Source of the DNA: CAZBXD01 sp965216395
GTDB lineage: Bacteria > Pseudomonadota > Alphaproteobacteria > Micavibrionales > SZUA-601
Direction: 5' to 3'
Length of the DNA stretch: 64,000 nucleotides
Assembly (NCBI GenBank): GCA_965216395.1
Contig: OZ244156.1
Span: forward strand, 248,001-312,000
This document shows, one piece after another, positions 8,498 to 16,320 of the stretch; position 1 is the first letter of the stretch, and each line of letters opens with the position of its first letter. The position numbers and the translations under genes are program-made. Below the pieces are notes generated by a model. The model saw only the letters and a list, made by a program, of their open reading frames with translations, did no database searches and was not told where the DNA came from.

Positions 8498-9499
8498 ATG
8501 GGACGCATTTTATCAGGTATAAAACCAACCAGTGAAATGACAATCGGAAATTATATTGGTGCTATAAAAAACTGGGTTGCGATGCAAAATGATTATCAGA
8601 CTTTCTTTTTTGTGGCTGATATGCATGCAATTACGGTTCCACAAGACCCTATAAAGTTAAACCATCTGACATATCATATTGTTGCTGCGTATTTAGCGTG
8701 TGGTTTAGATGCCGATAAAACAACTTTTTTTATCCAATCTCAAATCCCTTCTCATGCTGAATTAGGTTGGATTTTACAATGCCATACTTCGATGGGCTGG
8801 CTTAATCGGATGACACAATTTAAAGACAAAGCGGGTAAAAACAAAGATAAGGCTATGGCTGGATTATACACTTATCCATCACTAATGGCGGCCGATATTC
8901 TGATTTATCATCCAACCCATGTTCCTGTGGGGGCCGATCAAAAACAGCATGTTGAATTAACGCGCGACATTGTCAATAGTTTTAATCACCGCTATGGGGT
9001 TGATTATTTCACCATTCCAGAACCCGTAATACCAAAAACGGGTGCGCGGATCATGTCTTTACGTGATGGTTCAAAAAAAATGAGTAAGTCAGATCCTTCT
9101 GATATGAGCCGGATTAACCTTATGGATGATGCCGATTTAATCGCCAAGAAAATTAAAAAAGCCACCAGCGATAGTGATGTTTTACCAGATAATCTGGCTG
9201 ATTTAGAAAAGAGAGCCGAGGCACATAATTTGGTGCAAATATATGCGGCTTTAATGGATATGGGCAAACAAGATGTACTCAATCAATATGCGGGTAAGGG
9301 GTTTGGTGTTTTTAAACCCGCCTTGGCCGAAGTTGTTGTTGAAAAAATTGCCCCGATCTCACAAAAAATGCATCAACTTTTGGACGATAAGGCGGAGTTA
9401 GACAGAGTTCTCGCTAAAGGGCGTGAAAAAGCTTCTAAAGTGGCATCTCAAACTGTATCAGAAGTCAAAGATATTCTTGGATTTGTGAAAGCAAAATAA
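8498..9499 (+). CDS. trpS: tryptophanyl-tRNA synthetase
   Basis: Class I aminoacyl-tRNA synthetase charging tRNA-Trp. The HIGH-type motif appears as TIGNYIG near residues 15-21 (after GRILSGIKPTSEM), and the KMSKS loop is exact at residues 194-198. VGADQKQHVELTRDI, the binding-pocket segment of the bacterial family, is also visible. Length of 333 residues is normal. The gene starts four bases after murJ with no room for a separate promoter, so the two are probably one transcript. Confidence 0.97.
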   Translation: MGRILSGIKPTSEMTIGNYIGAIKNWVAMQNDYQTFFFVADMHAITVPQDPIKLNHLTYHIVAAYLACGLDADKTTFFIQSQIPSHAELGWILQCHTSMGWLNRMTQFKDKAGKNKDKAMAGLYTYPSLMAADILIYHPTHVPVGADQKQHVELTRDIVNSFNHRYGVDYFTIPEPVIPKTGARIMSLRDGSKKMSKSDPSDMSRINLMDDADLIAKKIKKATSDSDVLPDNLADLEKRAEAHNLVQIYAALMDMGKQDVLNQYAGKGFGVFKPALAEVVVEKIAPISQKMHQLLDDKAELDRVLAKGREKASKVASQTVSEVKDILGFVKAK

Positions 9500-9576
9500 T
9501 ATCTAGCAATCTATTAGCTTTATTGTATAAATTTATGCTAAATTATATCAAAATATTTGAACCGATTTAGGGAATA

Positions 9577-10248
9577 ATGATGAAAAAACTAATTTTATAT
9601 ATAACTTTCGTAATGATGGTTTCACTTTTTAGTATGTCTGCTTTTGCCAAAAGCTATGTGTGGACGGATCCTGATTTTGAATTCACCGTGGCTTATCCGG
9701 ATATGTGGAAAGCGCAAGGGGGCCTTTCGGCATCCGAAAAACTTGAGGTTTTAGCGCCTGATGCACACACTTCTTGTTTATTGGAAGCATTTGAAGATCG
9801 TCGTTATGTGATTTATCCACGCACCTTTGATGTAAAAATCTTAGCAGAAGAGTTTAATTGGTCTTATTGGGAAGATGTGACCGCCAATTATGATGATCGT
9901 TTTTTTTATTTTGATAAACAAACTGGCCTTGATAAAGCAGAGGCGCGTTACACACTCTTAGATTATAAAATAGATGAAGCGAATAAGAGAGGGTTTGTTT
10001 TTGCCACGATATATGATGATCTGCAATTTTTAGTACGTTGTGAATCTTCTTTACAGCAATATGAATATTTTCTGCCTCAATTTATGAAACTGGTCAAATC
10101 TATTGAATTCAAACCTGCCTATGCAGAAACAAAAAGTGGTTATTATCGGAATTTTCTAGGCGAAAAAGATAAGAAAGTGAAACGTCCTGGAAAATTCAAA
10201 GAGCGGCTGTTTTATCGTGACGTGCGCCCGATCTATACAGCTGATTAA
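9577..10248 (+). CDS. secreted protein of unknown function
   Basis: A 223-residue exported protein. The first ~24 residues form a clear Sec signal peptide ending SAFA, with cleavage probably before KSYVW. The mature part begins VWTDPDFEFTVAYPDMW, a PsbP-like or lipoprotein-like opening typical of small beta-rich periplasmic domains, and ends in a basic tail (EKDKKVKRPGKFKER). Two Cys residues could pair (in HTSCLLEAF and LVRCESSL). It has its own upstream region of 77 bases, and AGGGAATA serves as ribosome site. I do not know its role; it lies next to an Fe-S carrier gene, which is probably chance. Confidence 0.75.
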   Translation: MMKKLILYITFVMMVSLFSMSAFAKSYVWTDPDFEFTVAYPDMWKAQGGLSASEKLEVLAPDAHTSCLLEAFEDRRYVIYPRTFDVKILAEEFNWSYWEDVTANYDDRFFYFDKQTGLDKAEARYTLLDYKIDEANKRGFVFATIYDDLQFLVRCESSLQQYEYFLPQFMKLVKSIEFKPAYAETKSGYYRNFLGEKDKKVKRPGKFKERLFYRDVRPIYTAD

Positions 10249-10278
10249 ATTCAATAAACAAGAAAGACAATAAATAAA

Positions 10279-10839
10279 ATGTTTATCCAAACCGAACAAA
10301 CGCCTAATCCAAATTCATTGAAATTTTTACCTGGCGAAATTGTTATGAAACAAGGAACAGCAGATTTTCGCAGTGCTGAGGCTGCTTCTAATTCTCCATT
10401 GGCTAAACGATTTTTTCGTCTCAATGGGGTCGAAGGGGTCTTTTTCGGCCATGATTTCATCTCAATAACTAAATCTGATGATAAAGATTGGATGGTTCTA
10501 AAACCTCTTATTCTCGGTATGATTATGGATCATTTTACCAATGGTACCCCTCTTTTTGATCAAGAAAAACAAACAAGATCGTCTTCCCATTCTGAAAACC
10601 AAGAAGATGATGAATTGGTTATACAGATTAAAGAATTGCTTGATACACGCATTCGCCCAGCCGTGGCCATGGATGGCGGAGATATTGTTTTTGAGTCTTT
10701 TCAAAATGGCGTGGTTTTCTTAAAACTTCAAGGGGCATGTGCGGGATGTCCAAGTTCAACAATCACCCTTAAAGCGGGGATTGAAAATATGTTACGCCAT
10801 TATATCCCCGAAGTTGTCGAAGTGCGTGCTGTTGCTTAA
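10279..10839 (+). CDS. NifU/Nfu-family iron-sulfur cluster carrier
   Basis: Carries and transfers assembled Fe-S clusters to target proteins. Two domains are visible. The N-terminal Nfu domain covers about residues 1-90 (begins MFIQTEQTPNPNSLKFLPG). The C-terminal NifU-like domain covers about 105-186, with the cluster-binding CxxC at C154 and C157 in GACAGCPSST. This arrangement matches the alphaproteobacterial and mitochondrial NFU1 type rather than E. coli NfuA, whose N-terminal domain differs. Its stop overlaps the tsaB start by one base (TAATG), so translation is coupled. Confidence 0.94.
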   Translation: MFIQTEQTPNPNSLKFLPGEIVMKQGTADFRSAEAASNSPLAKRFFRLNGVEGVFFGHDFISITKSDDKDWMVLKPLILGMIMDHFTNGTPLFDQEKQTRSSSHSENQEDDELVIQIKELLDTRIRPAVAMDGGDIVFESFQNGVVFLKLQGACAGCPSSTITLKAGIENMLRHYIPEVVEVRAVA

Positions 10840-11471
10840 TGAATAATATTCTAGCCATAGATACATCCTTGCGTAATTGTGGGATTGGCGTTATGTGCAA
10901 TAATGAGGTTATTTTTAATCAAATGGATGAAATGCCACGTGGCCAAGATAAGTGGCTTGCGGCCAAGGTTAAACAGGCTCTTAAAAAAGTTCATCTAAAC
11001 CTAGACGATTTAAATGCGATCGCCGTGACAACAGGCCCGGGAAGTTTTACAGGTATTCGTGTTGGTATTGCTTTTGCTCGTGGTCTAGCATCGGTTCTTG
11101 ATATTCCATTAATCGGTTTAACATCGTGTGAAATATTTTCACACGGCATGTCTCAGATTATTATGACGGTCATAGAAATAAAAAGAGATGCGTTTGTGGC
11201 ACAGGTTTTTCAAGATCAAAACCCCCAAACAGAATTAATCGCAACGGATCAAAAAGGGCTAAAAGATTTGATGATGCAATGGTCGATTCAAAAATTAATA
11301 ACGCATTCAGATCATGTGATTGATTTACTAGAATCCAAATCTAAAAAAGAATACCCAAACCCAAAACATATGTTGGAAATGGCTCGATTAAGATTGTCCG
11401 AAAATAAACTTCAGAATATTGTTCGACCGGTATATATCCGTTCAGCAGATGTGACAATTAAAAATGAATAG
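10839..11471 (+). CDS. tsaB: tRNA threonylcarbamoyladenosine biosynthesis protein TsaB
   Basis: Partner of TsaD in making the t6A modification at position 37 of ANN-decoding tRNAs. The ASKHA-fold start ILAIDTSLRNCGIGV and the strongly conserved TTGPGSFTGIRVGIAFARGLA-type segment near residues 65-80 identify it. At 210 residues it fits the family. It begins one base inside the stop of the Nfu gene. In many alphaproteobacteria tsaB is followed by rimI and a Fur gene, but here a TPR membrane protein follows after a 77-base gap. Confidence 0.95.
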   Translation: MNNILAIDTSLRNCGIGVMCNNEVIFNQMDEMPRGQDKWLAAKVKQALKKVHLNLDDLNAIAVTTGPGSFTGIRVGIAFARGLASVLDIPLIGLTSCEIFSHGMSQIIMTVIEIKRDAFVAQVFQDQNPQTELIATDQKGLKDLMMQWSIQKLITHSDHVIDLLESKSKKEYPNPKHMLEMARLRLSENKLQNIVRPVYIRSADVTIKNE

Positions 11472-11548
11472 GTATTTTTTTATTGTGTCATTTATTATAA
11501 AGTGACAATGTGATCGATTAATTTCCTTAGATAAGAAAGATTTAAAAC

Positions 11549-12982
11549 ATGTCAGATGAGAAAAATTATTCAGACGAAGATAAAGAAATCCAAGATGTAA
11601 TGGATTCTATTGATATTGATGGTATCGAAGATGAATCTGAAGAAACCGCTTCAGAAAAACCACAAAAGAATAATCGTAAAAAAAGCGTGTTATTGAAACT
11701 TATTTTGATTGTTATGTTGGTTTTTGGTGCACTGGGCATATGGAACTTTTGGATGAGTGGAGCCGACCAATACCAAAAAGAGACGGCCGTTCTTATTAAT
11801 GACGAAAAAGATGATCGTGCAAAGGCTCTGAGCACAGAAGAAAATGAGAATGAGTTTGAGAGCAATTATAATTCGAATGTGATGATTGCCGATGAGCAAA
11901 CTTTAGAGATGCCACAAAAGCAAGTGGATACACAGAATGTGTTGCCTGATATTTCTTTGGAGATGCTCGAAGAGGATGTGTTTACGCAAGAAGAATTCGC
12001 TGTAGATAGTCAAGAAAAGACTGAGGAAGCGCCTCAGGAGGATGAAGAACAATTGATTACAGAAGAGAATCTTGCATCAGTAGAAGAGAGTATTGACGAA
12101 ATAACAGAAACTATTGATCAAGCCGTTGCTTTAGCTGAAAAATCGGTTACTGAAATCGTTGAAGAAGTTCAAAATGAAATTGTCGAAGAATTGAACATAT
12201 CAACGGCAGACGACATGAATGTTGATTCATCACAAGAAGATAACAGCGCATCTATTTCTAAAGATGTTGAGGATGTAAACGCGTCCCCACAAGAAATGGC
12301 TTCTGTATCATCCCTAGAAACAAAAAATGAAACAGAAATAGAAACAGAAACAGTGATAAATTCCCCTGCGGAAGAAATACAAGAGAAAGCTTCTGAAGAA
12401 CAAATAGAGACTGTCAAGGTGGCACAACCTAAAATCAAAAAATATACTTATGAAGAAACCCTTCTCGAAGCGGCAGATCGCTCATTTAATCAAGGTGATT
12501 ATGCAACAGCTTATAGCTTATATGATAAAATTTCGCTCGATGATCCCAATGATGCAAATGCCATTGCTGGTAAACAAAAAACATTACAAAAATTAGGGTA
12601 TGATCAAAAACCATCTCAAGATTTTTCCAATCCATCAGATGTGTTACCATCCCAAGCAGATCATCAAGATATTTCATCATTGCAAAGAGCCTATGCGAAT
12701 AACCCGAATTCAGCATTAATTTCAGCGCAGCTTGCCATGGCTTATGCTGAAAAATCTGATTTTACAAATGCGATGATTTATCTAGAAAAAGCCCATCAGT
12801 TGGATGCGACGAATCCAATCTATGTGTATAATTTAGCTGTTTTGGCGGATCGCTCACGCGATTACAATCTTGCACTTATCAGTTATAAAAAAGCTTATCA
12901 GCTTTCTGGTAATCAAGCGATGTCGACCGATCAACGTGACGAAATATCGCGTCGTATAAAAGAGATTGAAGCTTATCAGTAA
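11549..12982 (+). CDS. bitopic membrane protein with acidic linker and TPR repeats
   Basis: A 477-residue inner-membrane protein. Residues 1-46 are acidic cytoplasmic sequence with a basic patch (NNRKKS), and one membrane helix spans about 47-67. A very acidic, Glu/Ser/Thr-rich linker (about 70-295) probably crosses the periplasm as a flexible spacer. The C-terminal third (about 305-475) has tetratricopeptide repeats, such as SFNQGDYATAYSLYDKI, NAMIYLEKAHQLDATNP and NLALISYKKAYQLSG. It ends six bases before the prepilin peptidase, so the two are one operon. This context suggests an assembly factor for the pilus system encoded at 18-31 kb. That is an inference; the protein itself matches no named family that I recognise. 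Confidence 0.75.
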   Translation: MSDEKNYSDEDKEIQDVMDSIDIDGIEDESEETASEKPQKNNRKKSVLLKLILIVMLVFGALGIWNFWMSGADQYQKETAVLINDEKDDRAKALSTEENENEFESNYNSNVMIADEQTLEMPQKQVDTQNVLPDISLEMLEEDVFTQEEFAVDSQEKTEEAPQEDEEQLITEENLASVEESIDEITETIDQAVALAEKSVTEIVEEVQNEIVEELNISTADDMNVDSSQEDNSASISKDVEDVNASPQEMASVSSLETKNETEIETETVINSPAEEIQEKASEEQIETVKVAQPKIKKYTYEETLLEAADRSFNQGDYATAYSLYDKISLDDPNDANAIAGKQKTLQKLGYDQKPSQDFSNPSDVLPSQADHQDISSLQRAYANNPNSALISAQLAMAYAEKSDFTNAMIYLEKAHQLDATNPIYVYNLAVLADRSRDYNLALISYKKAYQLSGNQAMSTDQRDEISRRIKEIEAYQ

Positions 12983-12988
12983 ATCCGC

Positions 12989-13780
12989 ATGTTGATGATG
13001 TATTCTGATATTCCTTTATCACTTTTAGCGATATTGATTGGCCTTGTTTTGGGTAGTTTTACGACGATGCTATGTTACCGTATACCACGGGACATTCCCC
13101 TGTTTTCGTTTAATAACAAAAAATCAAATCAATCTGATTATAATTTTTCTTTTTGTCGAAACTGTCAATCACGTTTAAAAACAATTGATTTGATCCCGAT
13201 TTTTTCATGGATAATATGGCGTGGCCAATGCCGTCATTGTCATCAGAAGATTTCAGTTGAATATCCGGTTATTGAATGGCTAACTGCTGTACTGGTGTTT
13301 ATAGCTTACTCTCAATTTGGTTTTTCGTTACTAGGGGGCTTGGTTATCTTGGCTTCACCGGTTTTGGTGGCTTTGCTTATCATTGATTGGCAATTTAGGA
13401 TTTTGCCGAATATTCTCAATTTAACTCTTTTTATTCTTGGTTTTATGTTTCAATGGCTTCACGAAGCAACATTTTTACCTTATTTAATGGCTGCCTTTAT
13501 CTATCCATTTTCTATGATGGCTATCCGATGGATTTTTTTGAAAATGACGGGTCGTGATGGTTTGGGCATGGGAGATATAAAATTTTTTGCCGCCGCGGGG
13601 ATTTGGTTAGGTTTGGATTTATTTTCAATTTATTTGCTTTTAATCAGCATATTGGGAATCGGTTTTGGTTTGATTTACAAAATAATCAAAAAAGAAGATA
13701 TGTTTCCCTTTGGTCCAGCCTTGATTGTGGCATTTTTGATTTGTTTTTACGCACAGAGTTTTATTTTACGCTTTATATAA
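12989..13780 (+). CDS. type IV prepilin peptidase / N-methyltransferase (A24 family)
   Basis: Inner-membrane aspartic protease that cleaves the leader of prepilins and usually methylates the new N terminus. The N-terminal half has the zinc-type cysteine pairs C56/C59 and C81/C84 (FCRNC, CRHC) found in bifunctional enzymes. The two catalytic aspartates are D133 (IIDWQFRILPN) and D196 in GMGDIKF. Several membrane helices fill the rest, and 263 residues is normal. Start codons at 12989, 12995 or 12998 are all possible. This is the only prepilin peptidase in the window and most likely serves the pilin-like proteins at 26-31 kb. Its stop is two bases from the end of convergent folA. Confidence 0.93.
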   Translation: MLMMYSDIPLSLLAILIGLVLGSFTTMLCYRIPRDIPLFSFNNKKSNQSDYNFSFCRNCQSRLKTIDLIPIFSWIIWRGQCRHCHQKISVEYPVIEWLTAVLVFIAYSQFGFSLLGGLVILASPVLVALLIIDWQFRILPNILNLTLFILGFMFQWLHEATFLPYLMAAFIYPFSMMAIRWIFLKMTGRDGLGMGDIKFFAAAGIWLGLDLFSIYLLLISILGIGFGLIYKIIKKEDMFPFGPALIVAFLICFYAQSFILRFI

Positions 13781-13782
13781 AA

Positions 13783-14328
13783 CTATAGAATCAGCTTGCG
13801 TGTATATTTTTTGATCGTAAAAGCAGGCGTTTTTTCTGTTTGATCAAAATGATTAAGGTTTTGGATATCCCATTCATTTTCATTAAATTTTGGGAAATAC
13901 GCATCGCCTTCATAAGTGTGATCAATATGTGTTAAATACATGATATCTGCCTTATCAAGAGCTGCACGATAGATTTGTTCTCCGCCAATAATAAAAATCT
14001 CATCAAGGTCATTTTTTTGCGCTGACGCTTGCGCTAATTCAATCGCCTCTTCAACAGAATGCGTCACAGAAACATGATCAAAATCACCTGGATGATAATC
14101 TTTTTGACGCGTGATCACAATATTGTGTCGCTTCGGCAAAGGCATTTTAACAATAGCGAGAATTGATTCATAGGTGTTGCGCCCCATAGTGACCGGTTTG
14201 CCAGCTGTAATGTGGCGAAACCATTTAAGGTCTTCTGGGATATCCCAAATCAAAGTGTTGTTTTTGCCAATAACCTGATTTTTGTCCATCGCGGCGATAA
14301 GGGCGATAGAGACGCTTTTTTTAACCAT
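13783..14328 (-). CDS. folA: dihydrofolate reductase
   Basis: Reduces dihydrofolate to tetrahydrofolate with NADPH. Clear family motifs are IALIAAMDKNQVIGKNNTLIWDIPEDL at the start (substrate pocket, with the acidic D/E of the PEDL segment), GKPVTMGRNTYES (NADPH binding) and FIIGGEQIYRAAL. Length of 181 residues is slightly above the usual 160-170. It lies five bases downstream of thyA on the same strand. This classic pair works well because thymidylate synthase produces the dihydrofolate that this enzyme recycles. Confidence 0.97.
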   Translation of the reverse strand: MVKKSVSIALIAAMDKNQVIGKNNTLIWDIPEDLKWFRHITAGKPVTMGRNTYESILAIVKMPLPKRHNIVITRQKDYHPGDFDHVSVTHSVEEAIELAQASAQKNDLDEIFIIGGEQIYRAALDKADIMYLTHIDHTYEGDAYFPKFNENEWDIQNLNHFDQTEKTPAFTIKKYTRKLIL

Positions 14329-14333
14329 GGTGA

Positions 14334-15128
14334 CTATACCGCAATCGGGGCTTTGATTGTTGGATCACACACATAATCAACCAATTCAAAATCTTCATAT
14401 TTGAAATCAAAAATATTTTTAACCTTTGGATTAATTTTCATTGTTGGTAAGGGGTGTGGCGTTCTGGAAAGTTGTAAATCGGTTTGTTCAATATGGTTGG
14501 AATAAATATGCGCATCGCCAAATGTATGAATAAATTCACCAACCTCCAGATCACAAACTTGCGCCAACATCATGGTTAAAAGAGAGTAAGAGGCAATATT
14601 AAACGGCACACCGAGGAAAATATCCGCACTGCGTTGATAAAGTTGACAAGACAGTTTGCCATTACTGACATAAAATTGAAATAAACAGTGACAGGGGGGC
14701 AAGGCCATCTCTTCGATATAGGGAACATTCCATGCGCTGACGATGATTCGGCGTGAATTGGGATTATTTTTAATTTGATCAACAATTTTTGATATTTGAT
14801 CAACAGTCTGTCCATCGGCAGTGGGCCATGAACGCCATTGATACCCATAAACAGGGCCTAAATCACCATTTTCATCAGCCCATTCATCCCAGATGCGCAC
14901 ACCATTTTCCTTGAGGTATTTAATATTGGTATCCCCGCTGAGAAACCAGAGCAGTTCGTGAATAATTGAACGGAGGTGCAGTTTTTTTGTGGTAACCACA
15001 GGAAAACCTTTATTGAGGTCAAACCGCATTTGGTAGCCGAAAACGCTGTAGGTCCCTGTGCCAGTTCGGTCCCCTTTAAATTCACCATTTTCACGCACAT
15101 GGCGTAATAAATCCAAATACTGCTTCAT
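14334..15128 (-). CDS. thyA: thymidylate synthase (folate-dependent)
   Basis: Methylates dUMP to dTMP using methylenetetrahydrofolate. The protein is 264 residues, the same as E. coli ThyA, with the catalytic cysteine at position 146 in PPCHCLFQFYV. Other markers are GDRTGTGTYSVFG (phosphate binding), RSIIHELLWFLSGDTN and GPVYGYQWRSW. The ATG has a strong GAGGAG ribosome site. It is divergent from the tmRNA gene and heads a two-gene operon with folA, so the organism uses ThyA, not ThyX, at least here. Confidence 0.98.
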   Translation of the reverse strand: MKQYLDLLRHVRENGEFKGDRTGTGTYSVFGYQMRFDLNKGFPVVTTKKLHLRSIIHELLWFLSGDTNIKYLKENGVRIWDEWADENGDLGPVYGYQWRSWPTADGQTVDQISKIVDQIKNNPNSRRIIVSAWNVPYIEEMALPPCHCLFQFYVSNGKLSCQLYQRSADIFLGVPFNIASYSLLTMMLAQVCDLEVGEFIHTFGDAHIYSNHIEQTDLQLSRTPHPLPTMKINPKVKNIFDFKYEDFELVDYVCDPTIKAPIAV

Positions 15129-15210
15129 TTTTTTCTCCTCATCGCTAATTTATTTAAGTTTATGGGTGGGTAAGTGAATCGGCAAGCTTTATTTTTTAAT
15201 GATTTTGTTG

Positions 15211-15216
15211 TATAAT
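15211..15216 (+). promoter_or_regulatory. probable -10 element of the tmRNA gene
   Basis: A perfect TATAAT hexamer just upstream of the tmRNA acceptor segment; initiation about 7 bases later would start near the hairpin at 15223. The -35 region is AT-rich and poor in consensus, so only the -10 is claimed. The promoter lies in the divergent gap with thyA. Confidence 0.55.
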
Positions 15217-15222
15217 AGAGAT

Positions 15223-15606
15223 GTTCTCTTTGAGAACTATGGCGATAAACGCTAATCGAAATAATCGTTGTGGACCCGGGGGCGGTACCCGGCGCCTCCA
15301 CCATAAGCCAACTTCGTTGGTTTGCCCGTAGTCAAAATGACAAAATTATTTTGCAAAGGGTGAGTTGAATTTGGTTTTTGATGGGGGCGAAATAGGATCG
15401 ACACGCGTGGTAAAGGATTGGTTTTTGCTCGGCATGATACCGCCGATATCGGGTCATATTATAAATGCAAATGATAACTCAGAAGTAGTAAACTTCTCAG
15501 ATTATGCAATGGCAGCGTAAGCGCCAAAGCGTAATTATCGCATTTAATTCCTAACCTAGTGATAGGATAGGTGGGGCGCGGGGTGGCCTAGCAACAGAAT
15601 AACCCC
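15223..15606 (+). ncRNA. ssrA: two-piece (permuted) tmRNA
   Basis: Rescues stalled ribosomes and adds a degradation tag. Gene order is permuted, as known in Alphaproteobacteria: the acceptor piece comes first and ends with TCCACCA at 15297-15303, then an excised linker, then the coding piece from 15383 (GGGGGCGAAATAGGATCGAC). GGGGGCG at 15383-15389 pairs with CGCCTCC at 15293-15299 to give a 7-bp acceptor stem. Its third pair is G-U, the alanine identity element of tmRNA. The linker has a small hairpin CCAAC/GTTGG at 15308-15320. The tag frame is at 15467-15520. The outer ends are approximate: I start at the hairpin GTTCTC-TTT-GAGAAC and end at the GGGGT/ACCCC stem. The T-loop lacks the common TTCGA. 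Confidence 0.92.
15467..15520 (+). other. tmRNA tag reading frame (resume codon GCA)
   Basis: Reads ANDNSEVVNFSDYAMAA followed by TAA. The ANDN start is the part recognised by SspB and the AMAA-type end is the ClpX/ClpA degron, as in other alphaproteobacterial tags. At 17 residues it is longer than the 10-14 I know for most tags. Confidence 0.88.
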
Positions 15607-15702
15607 ATTTTGATTTTATGATGTGTATTTTTCTTTTATTAAGATTCGACTTGTTATAGTCTGATTTACTAAACAAGAATAAACTGCGCTAAGGTGTCAA
15701 AA

Positions 15703-16242
15703 ATGGATGATAAAGACGAATTTAATCCGATTTTACGGTATGATAAAATGGTTGAAAAAGCTTTGCGCAGCGTTGTACGGCAGGCTTTGGATTGTGTAAT
15801 CAAAGATGGTCTGCCAGGCGACCACCATTTTTATATTACGTTTATGACACAAATCCCTGGTGTTGAATTGCCTCCTTATTTAAAAGAGCAATATCCCGAT
15901 GAAATGACCATCGTGTTGCAGTATCAGTTTTACGGTTTAAGCGTTGATGAAGAAAAAATGGAAGTAACTCTGAGTTTCAATAGCGTTCCTGAGCGTTTGG
16001 TTATTCCACTTGAAGCTATTACTATTTTTGCGGATCCGTCGGTCAATTTTGCGCTACAGTTCCAGCCTATGGATGATTACGACTATGATGATGAATTTGA
16101 TGAATTTGCTGAGCAGTTTTCAAAATTTGAAGCGGAAGAAACTAAGCAAAAGACAAAAAAATCTGATAAAAAATCAGGTGATGACGATGATGATGGTGAA
16201 GGCGGAAAAGTAATTTCACTTGACAGTTTCCGCAAAAAGTAG
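15703..16242 (+). CDS. sspB: SspB-alpha, ClpXP adaptor for ssrA-tagged proteins
   Basis: Delivers tmRNA-tagged proteins to ClpXP. The N-terminal fold (about residues 10-120) has the family segments RYDKMVEKALRSVVRQALD, GDHHFYITFMTQIPGVELP and LVIPLEAITIFADPS. An acidic, lysine-rich linker follows, and the protein ends with VISLDSFRKK, the short ClpX-docking tail. I chose the ATG at 15703, giving 179 residues, because TAAGG sits eight bases upstream; a GTG nine bases earlier directly abuts that site. It lies immediately downstream of ssrA, a functional pairing. The DUF1321-type alpha SspB is typical of Alphaproteobacteria. Confidence 0.95.
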   Translation: MDDKDEFNPILRYDKMVEKALRSVVRQALDCVIKDGLPGDHHFYITFMTQIPGVELPPYLKEQYPDEMTIVLQYQFYGLSVDEEKMEVTLSFNSVPERLVIPLEAITIFADPSVNFALQFQPMDDYDYDDEFDEFAEQFSKFEAEETKQKTKKSDKKSGDDDDDGEGGKVISLDSFRKK

Positions 16243-16320
16243 ATTCTTATACATTCCTTTTAAATTTTGAGAGCATTTTCTCTCAGATCAATCATTTAAT
16301 AAAATGAAGAGTGAGTTATT

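Noticed and set aside
11490..11517. Imperfect TGTCA/TGACA dyad before the TPR gene
   Set aside because: Short arms with an insertion and a 12-base AT spacer; not distinguishable from chance in AT-rich sequence.
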